Shown here one piece after another: positions 45,082 to 53,206 of a stretch of 64,000 nt of DNA. Position 1 is the stretch's first letter, and each line of letters starts with the position of its first letter. Source of the stretch: Sporobacter sp942492735 (GTDB lineage: Bacteria > Bacillota > Clostridia > Oscillospirales > Oscillospiraceae); contig OW818648.1 of the NCBI GenBank assembly GCA_942492735.1, positions 4,139,430 to 4,203,429 on the forward strand, in the 5' to 3' direction. The notes under the pieces are model-generated. The model was not told where the DNA came from. It searched no databases and saw nothing but the letters and a program-made list of their open reading frames with translations. Both the position numbers and the translations under genes were made by a program.

Positions 45082-45099
45082 TGGAAAGTTAGCTTTACA
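45082..45099. promoter_or_regulatory. near-palindromic operator candidate for the HTH regulator
   Basis: TGGAAAGTTAGCTTTACA is an imperfect palindrome with arms TG-AAAG and CTTT-CA. It lies between the promoter -10 and the ribosome site, where an autorepressor would bind. Confidence 0.5.
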
Positions 45100-45104
45100 T
45101 TCGC

Positions 45105-45133
45105 ACTATACCACTGCCGAAAACAAATGTCAA
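45105..45133 (-). promoter_or_regulatory. sigma-A promoter of the HTH/membrane-protein operon
   Basis: On the - strand TTGACA (45133-45128) and TATAGT (45110-45105) are 17 bases apart, a near-consensus promoter 41 bases before the HTH start. Confidence 0.85.
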
Positions 45134-45287
45134 GTGTGCTTTCCATTTTTCTTGTGTTACAGAAACTTATGTATTATCGGGATAAAAATTTTCATTCTAT
45201 TGTCGAACCTTGAAATATGTATTATGATGTTGATAAACAATAATCGACTCTCTAAACCGATCACATTTATACAAAGGAGTCATCCCC

Positions 45288-47249
45288 ATGCTGAAATATC
45301 CCCACCTGTTTGAACCGATTCGTCTCGGAAAAACGATGTTCCGCAACCGGATGTTTGCATCCCCCATATCCGAAAGAGCCCTTGATTCCCTAAACAGGCC
45401 GAACGACGCATGCATCGCTTTTTATGAGCAGAAGGCGATGGGCGGTGCCGCGTCTGTCTGCATCGGCGACTGCGTTGTCGACACCAAAGCCGGTCTGTTT
45501 GCCGAAAACATGATCCATCTTGATGATCCGATGACGCATCATTCTCTCAATCTGCTCTCAAATGCCATCACGCGGCAAGGCGCTGTTTGCTCCGTCGAAC
45601 TGCAGCATGGGGGTATTTACTCATACGCCTCAAGACTTGCAGGAAATAAGGTGTACGGACCATGCGCCGGCATTGACGCAGAGGGTCATGAATATTTCGA
45701 AATGCCTGAAGACGTGATTTATCAGACGATTGAAGCGTACGCCAAAGCGGCTGCTTGGGCGAAAACATGCGGCTTCGGCATGGTGACGATCCACGGCGGG
45801 CACGGCTGGCTGATGAGTCAGTTCATGTCTTCCAAAGTCAATCTGCGCCGCGACAAATGGGGCGGAAGTATTGAAAACCGCATGCGTTTCCCGCTGACCG
45901 TTGTCGATGCCATTCGTCAATGCGTCGGCCCCGGTTTTCCGATTGAGATCCGCATCAGCGGCTCAGAAGTGACGCCAATGGGCTATGATCTGGACGAGGG
46001 CATTGCCATTGCAAAAATGCTGGACGGGCATGTCGACCTCATTCATGTCTCTGCAGGCCACCACGAGCGAAAGGAAGTTTTCACTGTCACGCATCCGAGC
46101 ATTTTCAGCGCAGACAGCTGCAATATCGGTTATGCCGCCGCGATTAAAAAGCATGTTAAAACACCTGTCGCCTCTGTCGGCGCGCATTGTGACCCCGAGC
46201 TGCTTGAGGAGATTATCGCCTCCGGCCAGGCCGATGTCGTCGAATTAGCGCGTGCGATCATGGCAGATACAGACCTCATTAAGAAAGCCCGGATGGGTAA
46301 ACCCGAGGATATCAGGCCCTGCCTCCGCTGCCTCGCCTGCTTCTCTAATCTCATCACAAACGGGCAGATCTACTGCGCCATCAACCCCATCGTCGGCCGT
46401 GAGCTTGAAAACAGGTACGCGCTGCCCGCGGTTGATAAGAAGACTATCCTTGTCGCCGGTGGCGGCATCGGCGGCATGCAGGCAGCCCTTAGTGCATCAA
46501 AAGCCGGTCACCATGTTATCCTGTGTGAGAAAAGCGAGCGTCTGGGCGGCGCGTTAAAATGCGAGGAAACCGTCTCCTTCAAGATAAAAGTGAAGGATTA
46601 TCTGGCTTATCAGGCCAGGATGATCGCAAAATCGCCGATCGATGTCAGGCTGGACACAGCAGTCACGCCTGAACTGGCGGAGGAGCTGTCGCCCGATGTG
46701 ATCATTGCCGCCCTCGGCGCATGCCCAATTATCCCGCCAATCAAAGGAATTAACGGTCCGAATGTCCGCAGCGCCGAAAGCGTCTACGCGCATAACGAAA
46801 CGGTCGGTAAAAAAGCCGTCATCCTCGGCGGCGGGCTTGTGGGAATCGAATTGGCCATCCATTTGGCGTCTACAGGGCATGATATCACCATTATGGAAAT
46901 GCTGCCCACGCTTAATAATGGCGGCAATATACTGCACCAGCTCGCGCTGGGCGTTGAAATCGACAGGCTAAGCATCCGCCTAGCTCTGGGGACGAAGGCG
47001 GTTGAAATAAACGAGAAGGGTGTCCTCGGCGTTCCCGTCTGCGGTGCCAAAGACAATCCAACCGAACTTTTCGAGGCCGACACAGTGATTTACGCCATCG
47101 GACAGTCTCCCCTCCGGGAGGAAGCGGACGCTTTGCGCGCATGCGCGCCTGAATTCTACATGATCGGCGACTGCGGCATTCCGAAAAATATTATGCAGGC
47201 AACGTCGATGGCGGATGCCGCCGCTAAAAATATCGGCAGGCTGAGCTAA
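45288..47249 (+). CDS. FMN/[4Fe-4S]/FAD ene-reductase, BaiCD-like (paralog 3)
   Basis: A 653-residue protein; AAAGGAG precedes the ATG. OYE barrel: KYPHLFEPIRLG, RNRMFASP, HGGHGWLMSQFM (169-180) with Trp174 where FadH has its catalytic Tyr. Cys345, Cys348, Cys351 and Cys363 (CLRCLAC...C) suit [4Fe-4S]. FAD motif VAGGGIGGMQAALSASKAG (389-407) and NAD(P)H motif LGGGLVGIELAIHLAS follow. It is close to paralogs 1 and 4 in its barrel but encoded alone on the + strand. The substrate is unknown; unsaturated cyclic or acyl compounds are the family norm. Confidence 0.9.
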   Translation: MLKYPHLFEPIRLGKTMFRNRMFASPISERALDSLNRPNDACIAFYEQKAMGGAASVCIGDCVVDTKAGLFAENMIHLDDPMTHHSLNLLSNAITRQGAVCSVELQHGGIYSYASRLAGNKVYGPCAGIDAEGHEYFEMPEDVIYQTIEAYAKAAAWAKTCGFGMVTIHGGHGWLMSQFMSSKVNLRRDKWGGSIENRMRFPLTVVDAIRQCVGPGFPIEIRISGSEVTPMGYDLDEGIAIAKMLDGHVDLIHVSAGHHERKEVFTVTHPSIFSADSCNIGYAAAIKKHVKTPVASVGAHCDPELLEEIIASGQADVVELARAIMADTDLIKKARMGKPEDIRPCLRCLACFSNLITNGQIYCAINPIVGRELENRYALPAVDKKTILVAGGGIGGMQAALSASKAGHHVILCEKSERLGGALKCEETVSFKIKVKDYLAYQARMIAKSPIDVRLDTAVTPELAEELSPDVIIAALGACPIIPPIKGINGPNVRSAESVYAHNETVGKKAVILGGGLVGIELAIHLASTGHDITIMEMLPTLNNGGNILHQLALGVEIDRLSIRLALGTKAVEINEKGVLGVPVCGAKDNPTELFEADTVIYAIGQSPLREEADALRACAPEFYMIGDCGIPKNIMQATSMADAAAKNIGRLS

Positions 47250-47286
47250 TACGAATATTCGATAATGATAACACATGACCCACGCT

Positions 47287-47358
47287 GTCACTCCCGCGTT
47301 ACTTGTCACTCCCGCGTTATTTGTCATTCCCGCGTTATTTGTCATTCCCGCGTTACTT
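47287..47358. repeat. 18-bp tandem repeat array (four units)
   Basis: Four 18-base units start at 47287, 47305, 47323 and 47341, reading GTCAYTCCCGCGTTAYTT. The next bases (from 47359) begin the GTCATTCCCGC inverted repeat, so the array looks like an amplified copy of that element's left end plus a short spacer. Confidence 0.85.
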
Positions 47359-47424
47359 GTCATTCCCGCAAAGGCGGGAATCCAGGCTCCCAGTGACGTA
47401 GATTCCCGCCTTCGCGGGAATCCC
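47358..47424. repeat. inverted repeat, GTCATTCCCGC family (copy 2)
   Basis: TGTCATTCCCGCAAAGGCG (from 47358) pairs with CGCCTTCGCGGGAATCC (to 47424). The arms match the copy at 2457 closely, and the centre differs. One inner base pair (AAAGG against CCTTCG) has changed. Confidence 0.82.
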
Positions 47425-47469
47425 CCACGTGTTTGCACACCAAAGTTAACGAAAACGGGCCACCAATGC

Positions 47470-47584
47470 GTGTCATCCTGAACAATGCTCGGAACGAGCG
47501 TTTGGTGAAGGATCTCCAGGTAATCTCTGATTGTTGCGCTGGCATTAGTTTCCCTGGAGATTCTTCGCAGGCTCAGAATGACAG
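47470..47584. repeat. imperfect inverted repeat, GTCATCCTGA...CAGAATGAC type
   Basis: GTGTCATCCTGA and GAAGGATCTCCAGG on the left mirror CCTGGAGATTCTTCGC and CTCAGAATGACA on the right. This type of mobile-looking palindromic repeat occurs in several phyla. No gene is visible in 47250-47778. Confidence 0.7.
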
Positions 47585-47726
47585 AACGCTGGTATTTTAT
47601 AGCAATGACAGCGGGACGGAAATGACAAGTAAAGCGGGTTATGCTGATATCTCATAGTGTTTATGGAAGAACAGTATGAGACATGACATACCTGCATCGT
47701 TGTTTCAAGTTGAATCTGTATCCATC

Positions 47727-47761
47727 AAAAAGAACCTGCGGTTCCGCAGGTTCTTTTTTTG
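47727..47761. terminator. bidirectional Rho-independent terminator
   Basis: AGAACCTGCGG / CCGCAGGTTCT stem, with A-run before and T-run after, making it functional on both strands. It ends the - strand binding-protein transcript. Confidence 0.85.
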
Positions 47762-47778
47762 ATTCGCTTTGAGTTGTT

Positions 47779-49026
47779 TCAGCCGGCGAGAGAAGCAGGA
47801 GGCTCCGTTATCACAGGAAAGACTTTATCCGTATCAGCATACGGCCACTGCTCAATACCTGTATACTGGTCGACAAATGCGAGATATTCCTGATACATTT
47901 CTTGGGTAATCGTTGTGGCCGGAAGCAGCAGGCTGGCGTATGTTTCGCCAGTGCCCTTGTCAACCCATTGCGGCCACAGGGTCACAGCTGTTGCCTCACC
48001 GGTGATCATCGCATATAGTCCGCAAAAGATCGGCTCACCATAGAGTCTCTGCTCGATGAATACTGCCGATTTCCAGGAGCTTGTTTCACCCTTGTCCCAA
48101 TGATCAACGAGGACTGAACCGCCTGCTGTTGAACAAATGGTGGTCTCGGCTTTACCGGCGTCTTCAGCCGCTCTGGCAATACCGTCGGTATAGTCGTCAA
48201 AGAAGCCGCAGCCGATCCAGTACTTGATCCGGGGATTGGCAGACATGAAATCAGACGAAATGTTGTAGCCGGTTTGACTTGTTTGGTCGCCTGTGACACC
48301 ATCGCCGAAGAAAAAGTTCTCTTCTTTATAACCGGCAGCTAAGAATGCACCCTTGGCGCCGCTATGACGGAGCTCGAGCAGCGGAATAGCCGAGTAGCCG
48401 AGGAAGATACCGCCGGTATTCTCCGGTGTCGCATCTTTCCAGTTCACCTTGGCATAATCAATGCACCACTGGAACATGTCAGAGCCAAATTCGACGTTGT
48501 TAAAACCGACAGACGGATGCATCAGCTTGCCGGTTTGGGTATCAACAGCAGGAGATACGCAGCTCATCCATGGCTTCCGGCTTTCGTTCATAAGCGCAAC
48601 GACGGCGGGATAGATCGTTGGGTCCGGATCGAGCAAAAAGCCTGCGTAACCCTGATCGGCATATGTCTGAGCTGTTTCAAGGAACACATCGGCGTCCGTG
48701 GTGGAGAAGCTGGTGAATTCCACATTCATACGGTCAGCCCAAGCCTGGAACGCTGTGACGAACATGTCATACAGAGAGCTTACGCCGGAATACATATAGG
48801 CAATTTTATATCTTTCTGCCTTATTGTAGTCGATTGAGGGATCAAAGAAGCCAATGTCAACCGCGCCTTTGGGTTCTTCTGATTCGGGAGCAGCTGATGC
48901 AGCGGCACTGGGCTCAGTGCTCGTAGATGCAATGCTGGGCTCAGCGCTGGGGGCTGCCGCTGTGCCGCAAGCGATAAGCGAGAAAACCATGAGCGCTGCT
49001 ATTACGATTGCCATGACCTTTTTCAT
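47779..49026 (-). CDS. orphan ribose-type substrate-binding lipoprotein
   Basis: A 415-residue exported lipoprotein: signal peptide MKKVMAIVIAALMVFSLIAC with lipobox LIAC (Cys20), a Ser/Ala/Pro/Glu linker to about residue 55, then a type 1 periplasmic-binding fold (YADQGYAGFLLDPDP, GCGFFDDYTDGIARAAEDAG). No permease or ATPase lies next to it; the RbsA/C-like set at 16-19 kb is a possible partner. It is 78 bases downstream of ene-reductase 4 on the same strand, so co-transcription is likely. GGAGG lies before the ATG. Confidence 0.87.
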   Translation of the reverse strand: MKKVMAIVIAALMVFSLIACGTAAAPSAEPSIASTSTEPSAAASAAPESEEPKGAVDIGFFDPSIDYNKAERYKIAYMYSGVSSLYDMFVTAFQAWADRMNVEFTSFSTTDADVFLETAQTYADQGYAGFLLDPDPTIYPAVVALMNESRKPWMSCVSPAVDTQTGKLMHPSVGFNNVEFGSDMFQWCIDYAKVNWKDATPENTGGIFLGYSAIPLLELRHSGAKGAFLAAGYKEENFFFGDGVTGDQTSQTGYNISSDFMSANPRIKYWIGCGFFDDYTDGIARAAEDAGKAETTICSTAGGSVLVDHWDKGETSSWKSAVFIEQRLYGEPIFCGLYAMITGEATAVTLWPQWVDKGTGETYASLLLPATTITQEMYQEYLAFVDQYTGIEQWPYADTDKVFPVITEPPASLAG

Positions 49027-49104
49027 GAATGAACCTCCTGCTAATTTGACACTTCCGGTTTAACCTCAATGATGGCTTCGATGCTTCCTGCTCTTTCAAC
49101 GGTT

Positions 49105-51069
49105 TTAGAATTTTCCGATATCCCGGGCGACATGATACCCCGCCTGATTGGCTTCGAGCATGTTTTTCACGTTCAGGCAGTCTCCAATCTGGTAGAACTC
49201 CCAAGAGTGGCTCAATGCGCAATCTCGCAATGCATCCGCCGTCTCGCGCTCCGGACTCATGCCGACAGCATATACGACCGTTTCGGCTTCAATAGTGCTT
49301 GCATTGTTATCTTGACAGGAACTGACGACAACGCCGTCATCCATGATTTTAACAGCTTTTGTTCCGAGCAGCACAATAATACCGAGGTCCCTTATTTTCA
49401 TGTCGAGGACATATCCGTGGAGCCTGGCGCCCGCATAATTCGGCGCGTCCTGCATTTCAATAACCGTTACTTTCTTACCAAGCTCGGTGAGATGAATGGC
49501 GAGCTCAACGCCGACAAGCCCTCCGCCGAGGATCACGACGTTATGTCCGGTCAGATTAGGGCAAAGATATACTTGCTCGGCGCTGAAAACATGAGCGCTG
49601 TCAATTCCGGGAATGTCCGGAACAATCGGACGCGACCCGAGTGCGCCGATAATGACGTCCGGCCTTATTTCGCGCGCGAGCTCGGGGGTGACTTCGGTGT
49701 TCAGACGCACATCAATCGGTGCTCTTAAAATGAGCAGCGCCTGTTTTTTCAGGTAATGGTGCAGCTTCTGCTTAAACGACACATCCGCCTCGCACTTGAG
49801 AACACCGCCCAAACGCTCTGATTTCTCGCAAAGAATGACCTCATGCCCTCTGTCGGCTGCCGTCAGCGCCGCCTGCATGCCGGCGATTCCGCCTCCTGCG
49901 ACGAGTATCCTTTTGAGATGCTTCGGTGCGATATCAAATTTTGTTTCATATTCCAGTCCAATCACCGGGTTCAGTGAGCAGTTGAAGAACTTGACGGCAT
50001 CGGCCGTCGCAAAGCAGGCATAGCACCTGAGGCACTCATTGATTTCATCCTCCCTGCCCGTCAGCGCTTTGATGGGGAGCTCCGGCTCGGCGAGCGAGCC
50101 GCGCCCTATATTGATGATATCCGCTTTACCTGAGGCGACGAATTCCTCCATCTGGTACGGATCACTGAACGCGCCGACTGTCGCAACTGGCGTTCTGACA
50201 TGCTTCTTGATCTCGGCTGCGTATTCACTTAAAGCCCCATCCGGCATGAACATGGACGGATGTGTTATGTAGTAGATTTCCTCATCCTCATGATGTCCCG
50301 CCGACACGTGGAGAATATCAACTTTTCCGTCGAGCGCTTTCGCGATTCTGACGCCCTCATCGATATCGTATCCCCGATCACCCCGGCATTCCGAGCCGCT
50401 CATTCGGAATTCAATCGGGAAGCTCGGCCCGACGGCGCGCCGCACCGCCTCGACAACAGCCAGCGGAAAGCGCATGCGGTTTTCAACGCTGCCGCCCCAT
50501 CTGTCTTTGCGCGTATTGAGCTGCGGTGACATGAACTGGGATAAAAGCCAGCCGTGCCCGCCGTGGAGCATCACCATGCCGTACCCAATTTCCTTGGCAA
50601 AGGCTGCCGATTTGGCAAAACACCCGATAGTGTACTCAATCATTTCGTCGCTCATCGCCTCAGCATAGAACCCCTGATTATTGACGGCGTCCACAGGGCC
50701 GTAAATCTTCCCGCCCTGTGACGCGACGTGATGGGCAAACATCCCGCAGTGCTGGAGCTCAACCGAAGCCACCGCCCCATGGCGCGTAATTGCGCGGGCG
50801 AGTCTGCCCATCATCGGGCGGCATCGAAGATCGTCAAACGGCAGCTGATAGCTGATGATGCCCCCAGTTTTGCTGTCGACAAGGCAGTCGCCGATCGTGA
50901 CCGAGGCGAACCCGCCCTTGGCCTTGAGCTCATAAAAAGCGATCATTTCCTCATTGGGGAAATTCCGCTCATCGGGGTTGGTATAGCCGTTCGGAGACGC
51001 AAAAATCCTGTTTCTAAAAACGGTATTGCCAATTGTGATCGGGTCAAACAAATGAGGAAACTTTGTCAT
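49105..51069 (-). CDS. FMN/[4Fe-4S]/FAD ene-reductase, BaiCD-like (paralog 4)
   Basis: The ATG at 51069 has AAGGAG 9 bases upstream, giving 654 residues; a longer frame upstream lacks one. Barrel: KFPHLFDPITIG, RNRIFASP, HGGHGWLLSQFMSP. Cys cluster CLRCYAC...C. FAD motif VAGGGIAGMQAALTAADRG and NAD(P)H motif LGGGLVGVELAIHLTE. Trp again takes the place of the FadH Tyr. The downstream gene on the same strand is a sugar-type binding protein, linking reduction to uptake or sensing of a ligand. Confidence 0.9.
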   Translation of the reverse strand: MTKFPHLFDPITIGNTVFRNRIFASPNGYTNPDERNFPNEEMIAFYELKAKGGFASVTIGDCLVDSKTGGIISYQLPFDDLRCRPMMGRLARAITRHGAVASVELQHCGMFAHHVASQGGKIYGPVDAVNNQGFYAEAMSDEMIEYTIGCFAKSAAFAKEIGYGMVMLHGGHGWLLSQFMSPQLNTRKDRWGGSVENRMRFPLAVVEAVRRAVGPSFPIEFRMSGSECRGDRGYDIDEGVRIAKALDGKVDILHVSAGHHEDEEIYYITHPSMFMPDGALSEYAAEIKKHVRTPVATVGAFSDPYQMEEFVASGKADIINIGRGSLAEPELPIKALTGREDEINECLRCYACFATADAVKFFNCSLNPVIGLEYETKFDIAPKHLKRILVAGGGIAGMQAALTAADRGHEVILCEKSERLGGVLKCEADVSFKQKLHHYLKKQALLILRAPIDVRLNTEVTPELAREIRPDVIIGALGSRPIVPDIPGIDSAHVFSAEQVYLCPNLTGHNVVILGGGLVGVELAIHLTELGKKVTVIEMQDAPNYAGARLHGYVLDMKIRDLGIIVLLGTKAVKIMDDGVVVSSCQDNNASTIEAETVVYAVGMSPERETADALRDCALSHSWEFYQIGDCLNVKNMLEANQAGYHVARDIGKF

Positions 51070-51183
51070 GCCGGTCAGCTCCTTAAACGTTGTTTTTATT
51101 TGCTTAATTGTACCTGCAATCCCAAGGTCTGTCACTGGATTTTATCATAAGATGCGTGCCTCGTTGTTGTAAAGTTACATGAG

Positions 51184-51263
51184 GGGATGAGAGACGCGGA
51201 CGGCCAATGACCCTCCCTACGGCGATACTTCGATTTTTTTTGGGACACGCATTGCGCGTCCGC
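51184..51263. repeat. degenerate GTAGGG-family element
   Basis: GCGGACGGCCAATGACC, CCCTACGG and ACGCATTGCGCGTCCGC are recognisable pieces, but the arms no longer pair well. Downstream CTCCTGTGCCGCGCCGC resembles a segment of the composite repeat at 10.9 kb. Confidence 0.5.
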
Positions 51264-51325
51264 TCCTGTGCCGCGCCGCACTATATAAAAGAGCGTGCTG
51301 TATTCCGCCGCACGATAACGCTTCC

Positions 51326-53164
51326 TTACACTGTCATGCCTAGCTGGCTCATCACCATTTCGTAATAAGCGCCTTTTTTCATCATGAGTTCGCTGTGCGG
51401 GCCGCTCTCGAGAATCTCGCCGCTGCCAATGACCATGATTCTGTCGGCGTCGCGGATTGTTGATAGCCTGTGGGCGATGAGAAAGCTCGTGTGGCTCTTC
51501 ATCAGCGTCAAAAGCGCCTGCTGAATCTCTTTTTCGGTTTTCGTATCGACGCTGGACGTCGCCTCGTCGAGAATTAAAATCGGCGCGTTACATAAAATGG
51601 CCCGGGCGATTGAAATAAGCTGGCGCTGCCCGAGGCTTAAGGTGTCGGTGCTGCCGGAGACAATTGTTTCGTATCCCTTCGGAAGGCGGGAGATAAATCC
51701 ATCGGCATGCGCCAGTATTGCCGCCTGACTGACTTCCTCGTTAGAAGACGAAGGCCGCGCGTATCTGATGTTGTCTGCAATCGTTCCCGTAAACAGAAAC
51801 GTATCCTGCAGCACGACGGAAAAGCAGCTGCGCAGCGACTTTTTTGAAATGTCCAGAATATCCGTGTCATCAATCAGAATTTGCCCGCTGTCGAGCTCAT
51901 AAAACCGCGTGAGCAGATTGACGATTGTCGTCTTCCCCGCGCCTGTTTCGCCGACAAGCGCAATGACCTCACCGGGTTTCACCGAAAAGCTGATGTTCTT
52001 CAAAACTGGTCTGCCCGGTATGTATGAAAATGAAACATCCTTGAACTCAACCTGACCTTTGATATCGGTTAATTCCTTAACCTCGGTTTTGTCGGCCAGC
52101 TCCTCCGCTTCGTCCATGAGCTCAAAGACGCGTTCCGCTCCGGCGAGCGCCGACTGGATATTGGCAAACATGCCCGCGACATTGTTGAGCGGCATGCCGA
52201 ACTGCCTGGAATAAGTCAGAAAGCTTACAACGAATCCAACGGACAGCATCCCGCTCACCGACAAAATTCCGCCCGTCGTCGCAATCAATCCAAAACCGAG
52301 ATTGTTGATGACATTCATGAACGGCATCATAAAACCCGCCCATGTCTGCGCTTTTGTCGAGTACGACCGGAGCTCATCATTGACGGTGCTGAAATCCGCC
52401 GTCACATTTTTCTGCCTGTTGAACGCTTTGACCATTTTGAGCCCGGTGATATTTTCCTCTATTATCCCGTTGAGCGCGCCCAGCATGCGCTGCTGACCGA
52501 TAAAATAAACGCGGCTGCGCTTTGATATGGTCCGTGTCAGAAGCATAAACAGCGGAACGGCGATGACGACCACGCACGTCATAAGAACATTCAGCGTCAG
52601 CATGACAGTGAATGTACCGACAATCGTGAGGCAGCTTGATATGAGCTGTGTCGTGGCCTGTGAAACAGTGCTCGAGATGTTGTCAACATCGTTTGTGAGG
52701 CGGCTCATCGTATCGCCGTTCGGCCGCGTATCGTAAAAGTTCAGGGGGATCTTCTGCAGCTTGCCGAAAAGTGATGTACGGATGCTTTTGACGAGCTTCT
52801 GCGTGACATTGGCCATGATGACGCCGCTCGCCGTATCAATCGCCCAGCCGGTCAGATAACAGGCGGCAATGATGATGAGGATCATATACAAGAACGCTGT
52901 ATCAACAGTACCCGTCTTGATATGAAAGGCGTTGATCGCTCTGCCGATTAAAAGCGGCAAAGCAATTGACACAGCCGAAGATACAAGCGTCAGCAGGACG
53001 GCAACGAGCATCGTTCCGCGCCATCTGAGCATCAGTTTGAGCAGCCTCTTAATTGTGCCCTTCGTATTTTTCGGCTTCTCGTGGACCTGAAATCGATGGT
53101 GCCCACCGCCGCCCATGCGTCCGAAACCCGGCATTTTATCGTAACTTTTACTAACTTCCGCCAT
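51326..53164 (-). CDS. ABC multidrug-type exporter, half-transporter (second subunit)
   Basis: About 612 residues from the ATG at 53164 (AGGGTGG upstream). A short Gly/His-rich N-terminus (GFGRMGGGGHHRF) precedes six helices. The ATPase has Walker A GETGAGKTT, signature LSLGQRQLISIARAIL, Walker B LILDEATSSVD and switch His AHRLS. The signature LSLGQ is the common variant of LSGGQ in this family. It pairs with the gene 42 bases upstream as a heterodimer like BmrC/BmrD or LmrC/LmrD. Substrate unknown. Confidence 0.9.
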   Translation of the reverse strand: MAEVSKSYDKMPGFGRMGGGGHHRFQVHEKPKNTKGTIKRLLKLMLRWRGTMLVAVLLTLVSSAVSIALPLLIGRAINAFHIKTGTVDTAFLYMILIIIAACYLTGWAIDTASGVIMANVTQKLVKSIRTSLFGKLQKIPLNFYDTRPNGDTMSRLTNDVDNISSTVSQATTQLISSCLTIVGTFTVMLTLNVLMTCVVVIAVPLFMLLTRTISKRSRVYFIGQQRMLGALNGIIEENITGLKMVKAFNRQKNVTADFSTVNDELRSYSTKAQTWAGFMMPFMNVINNLGFGLIATTGGILSVSGMLSVGFVVSFLTYSRQFGMPLNNVAGMFANIQSALAGAERVFELMDEAEELADKTEVKELTDIKGQVEFKDVSFSYIPGRPVLKNISFSVKPGEVIALVGETGAGKTTIVNLLTRFYELDSGQILIDDTDILDISKKSLRSCFSVVLQDTFLFTGTIADNIRYARPSSSNEEVSQAAILAHADGFISRLPKGYETIVSGSTDTLSLGQRQLISIARAILCNAPILILDEATSSVDTKTEKEIQQALLTLMKSHTSFLIAHRLSTIRDADRIMVIGSGEILESGPHSELMMKKGAYYEMVMSQLGMTV

Positions 53165-53183
53165 ATACACCATCCACCCTTGC

Positions 53184-53205
53184 TGTGTGAAATTTATGTC
53201 ACACA
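53184..53205. promoter_or_regulatory. inverted repeat between the two exporter genes
   Basis: TGTGTGA / TCACACA perfect 7-base arms around an 8-base AT-rich spacer. It lies in the 42-base intercistronic gap, and could be a small RNA hairpin or a regulator site. Confidence 0.4.
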
Positions 53206-53206
53206 G

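Noticed and set aside
47250..47700. CRISPR array
   Set aside because: The 18-base units are contiguous without unique spacers, so this is a simple tandem repeat.
53184..53205. CRP-type operator
   Set aside because: The TGTGA/TCACA halves are 8 bases apart, not the 6 of a CRP site, and clostridia generally lack this kind of CRP control.
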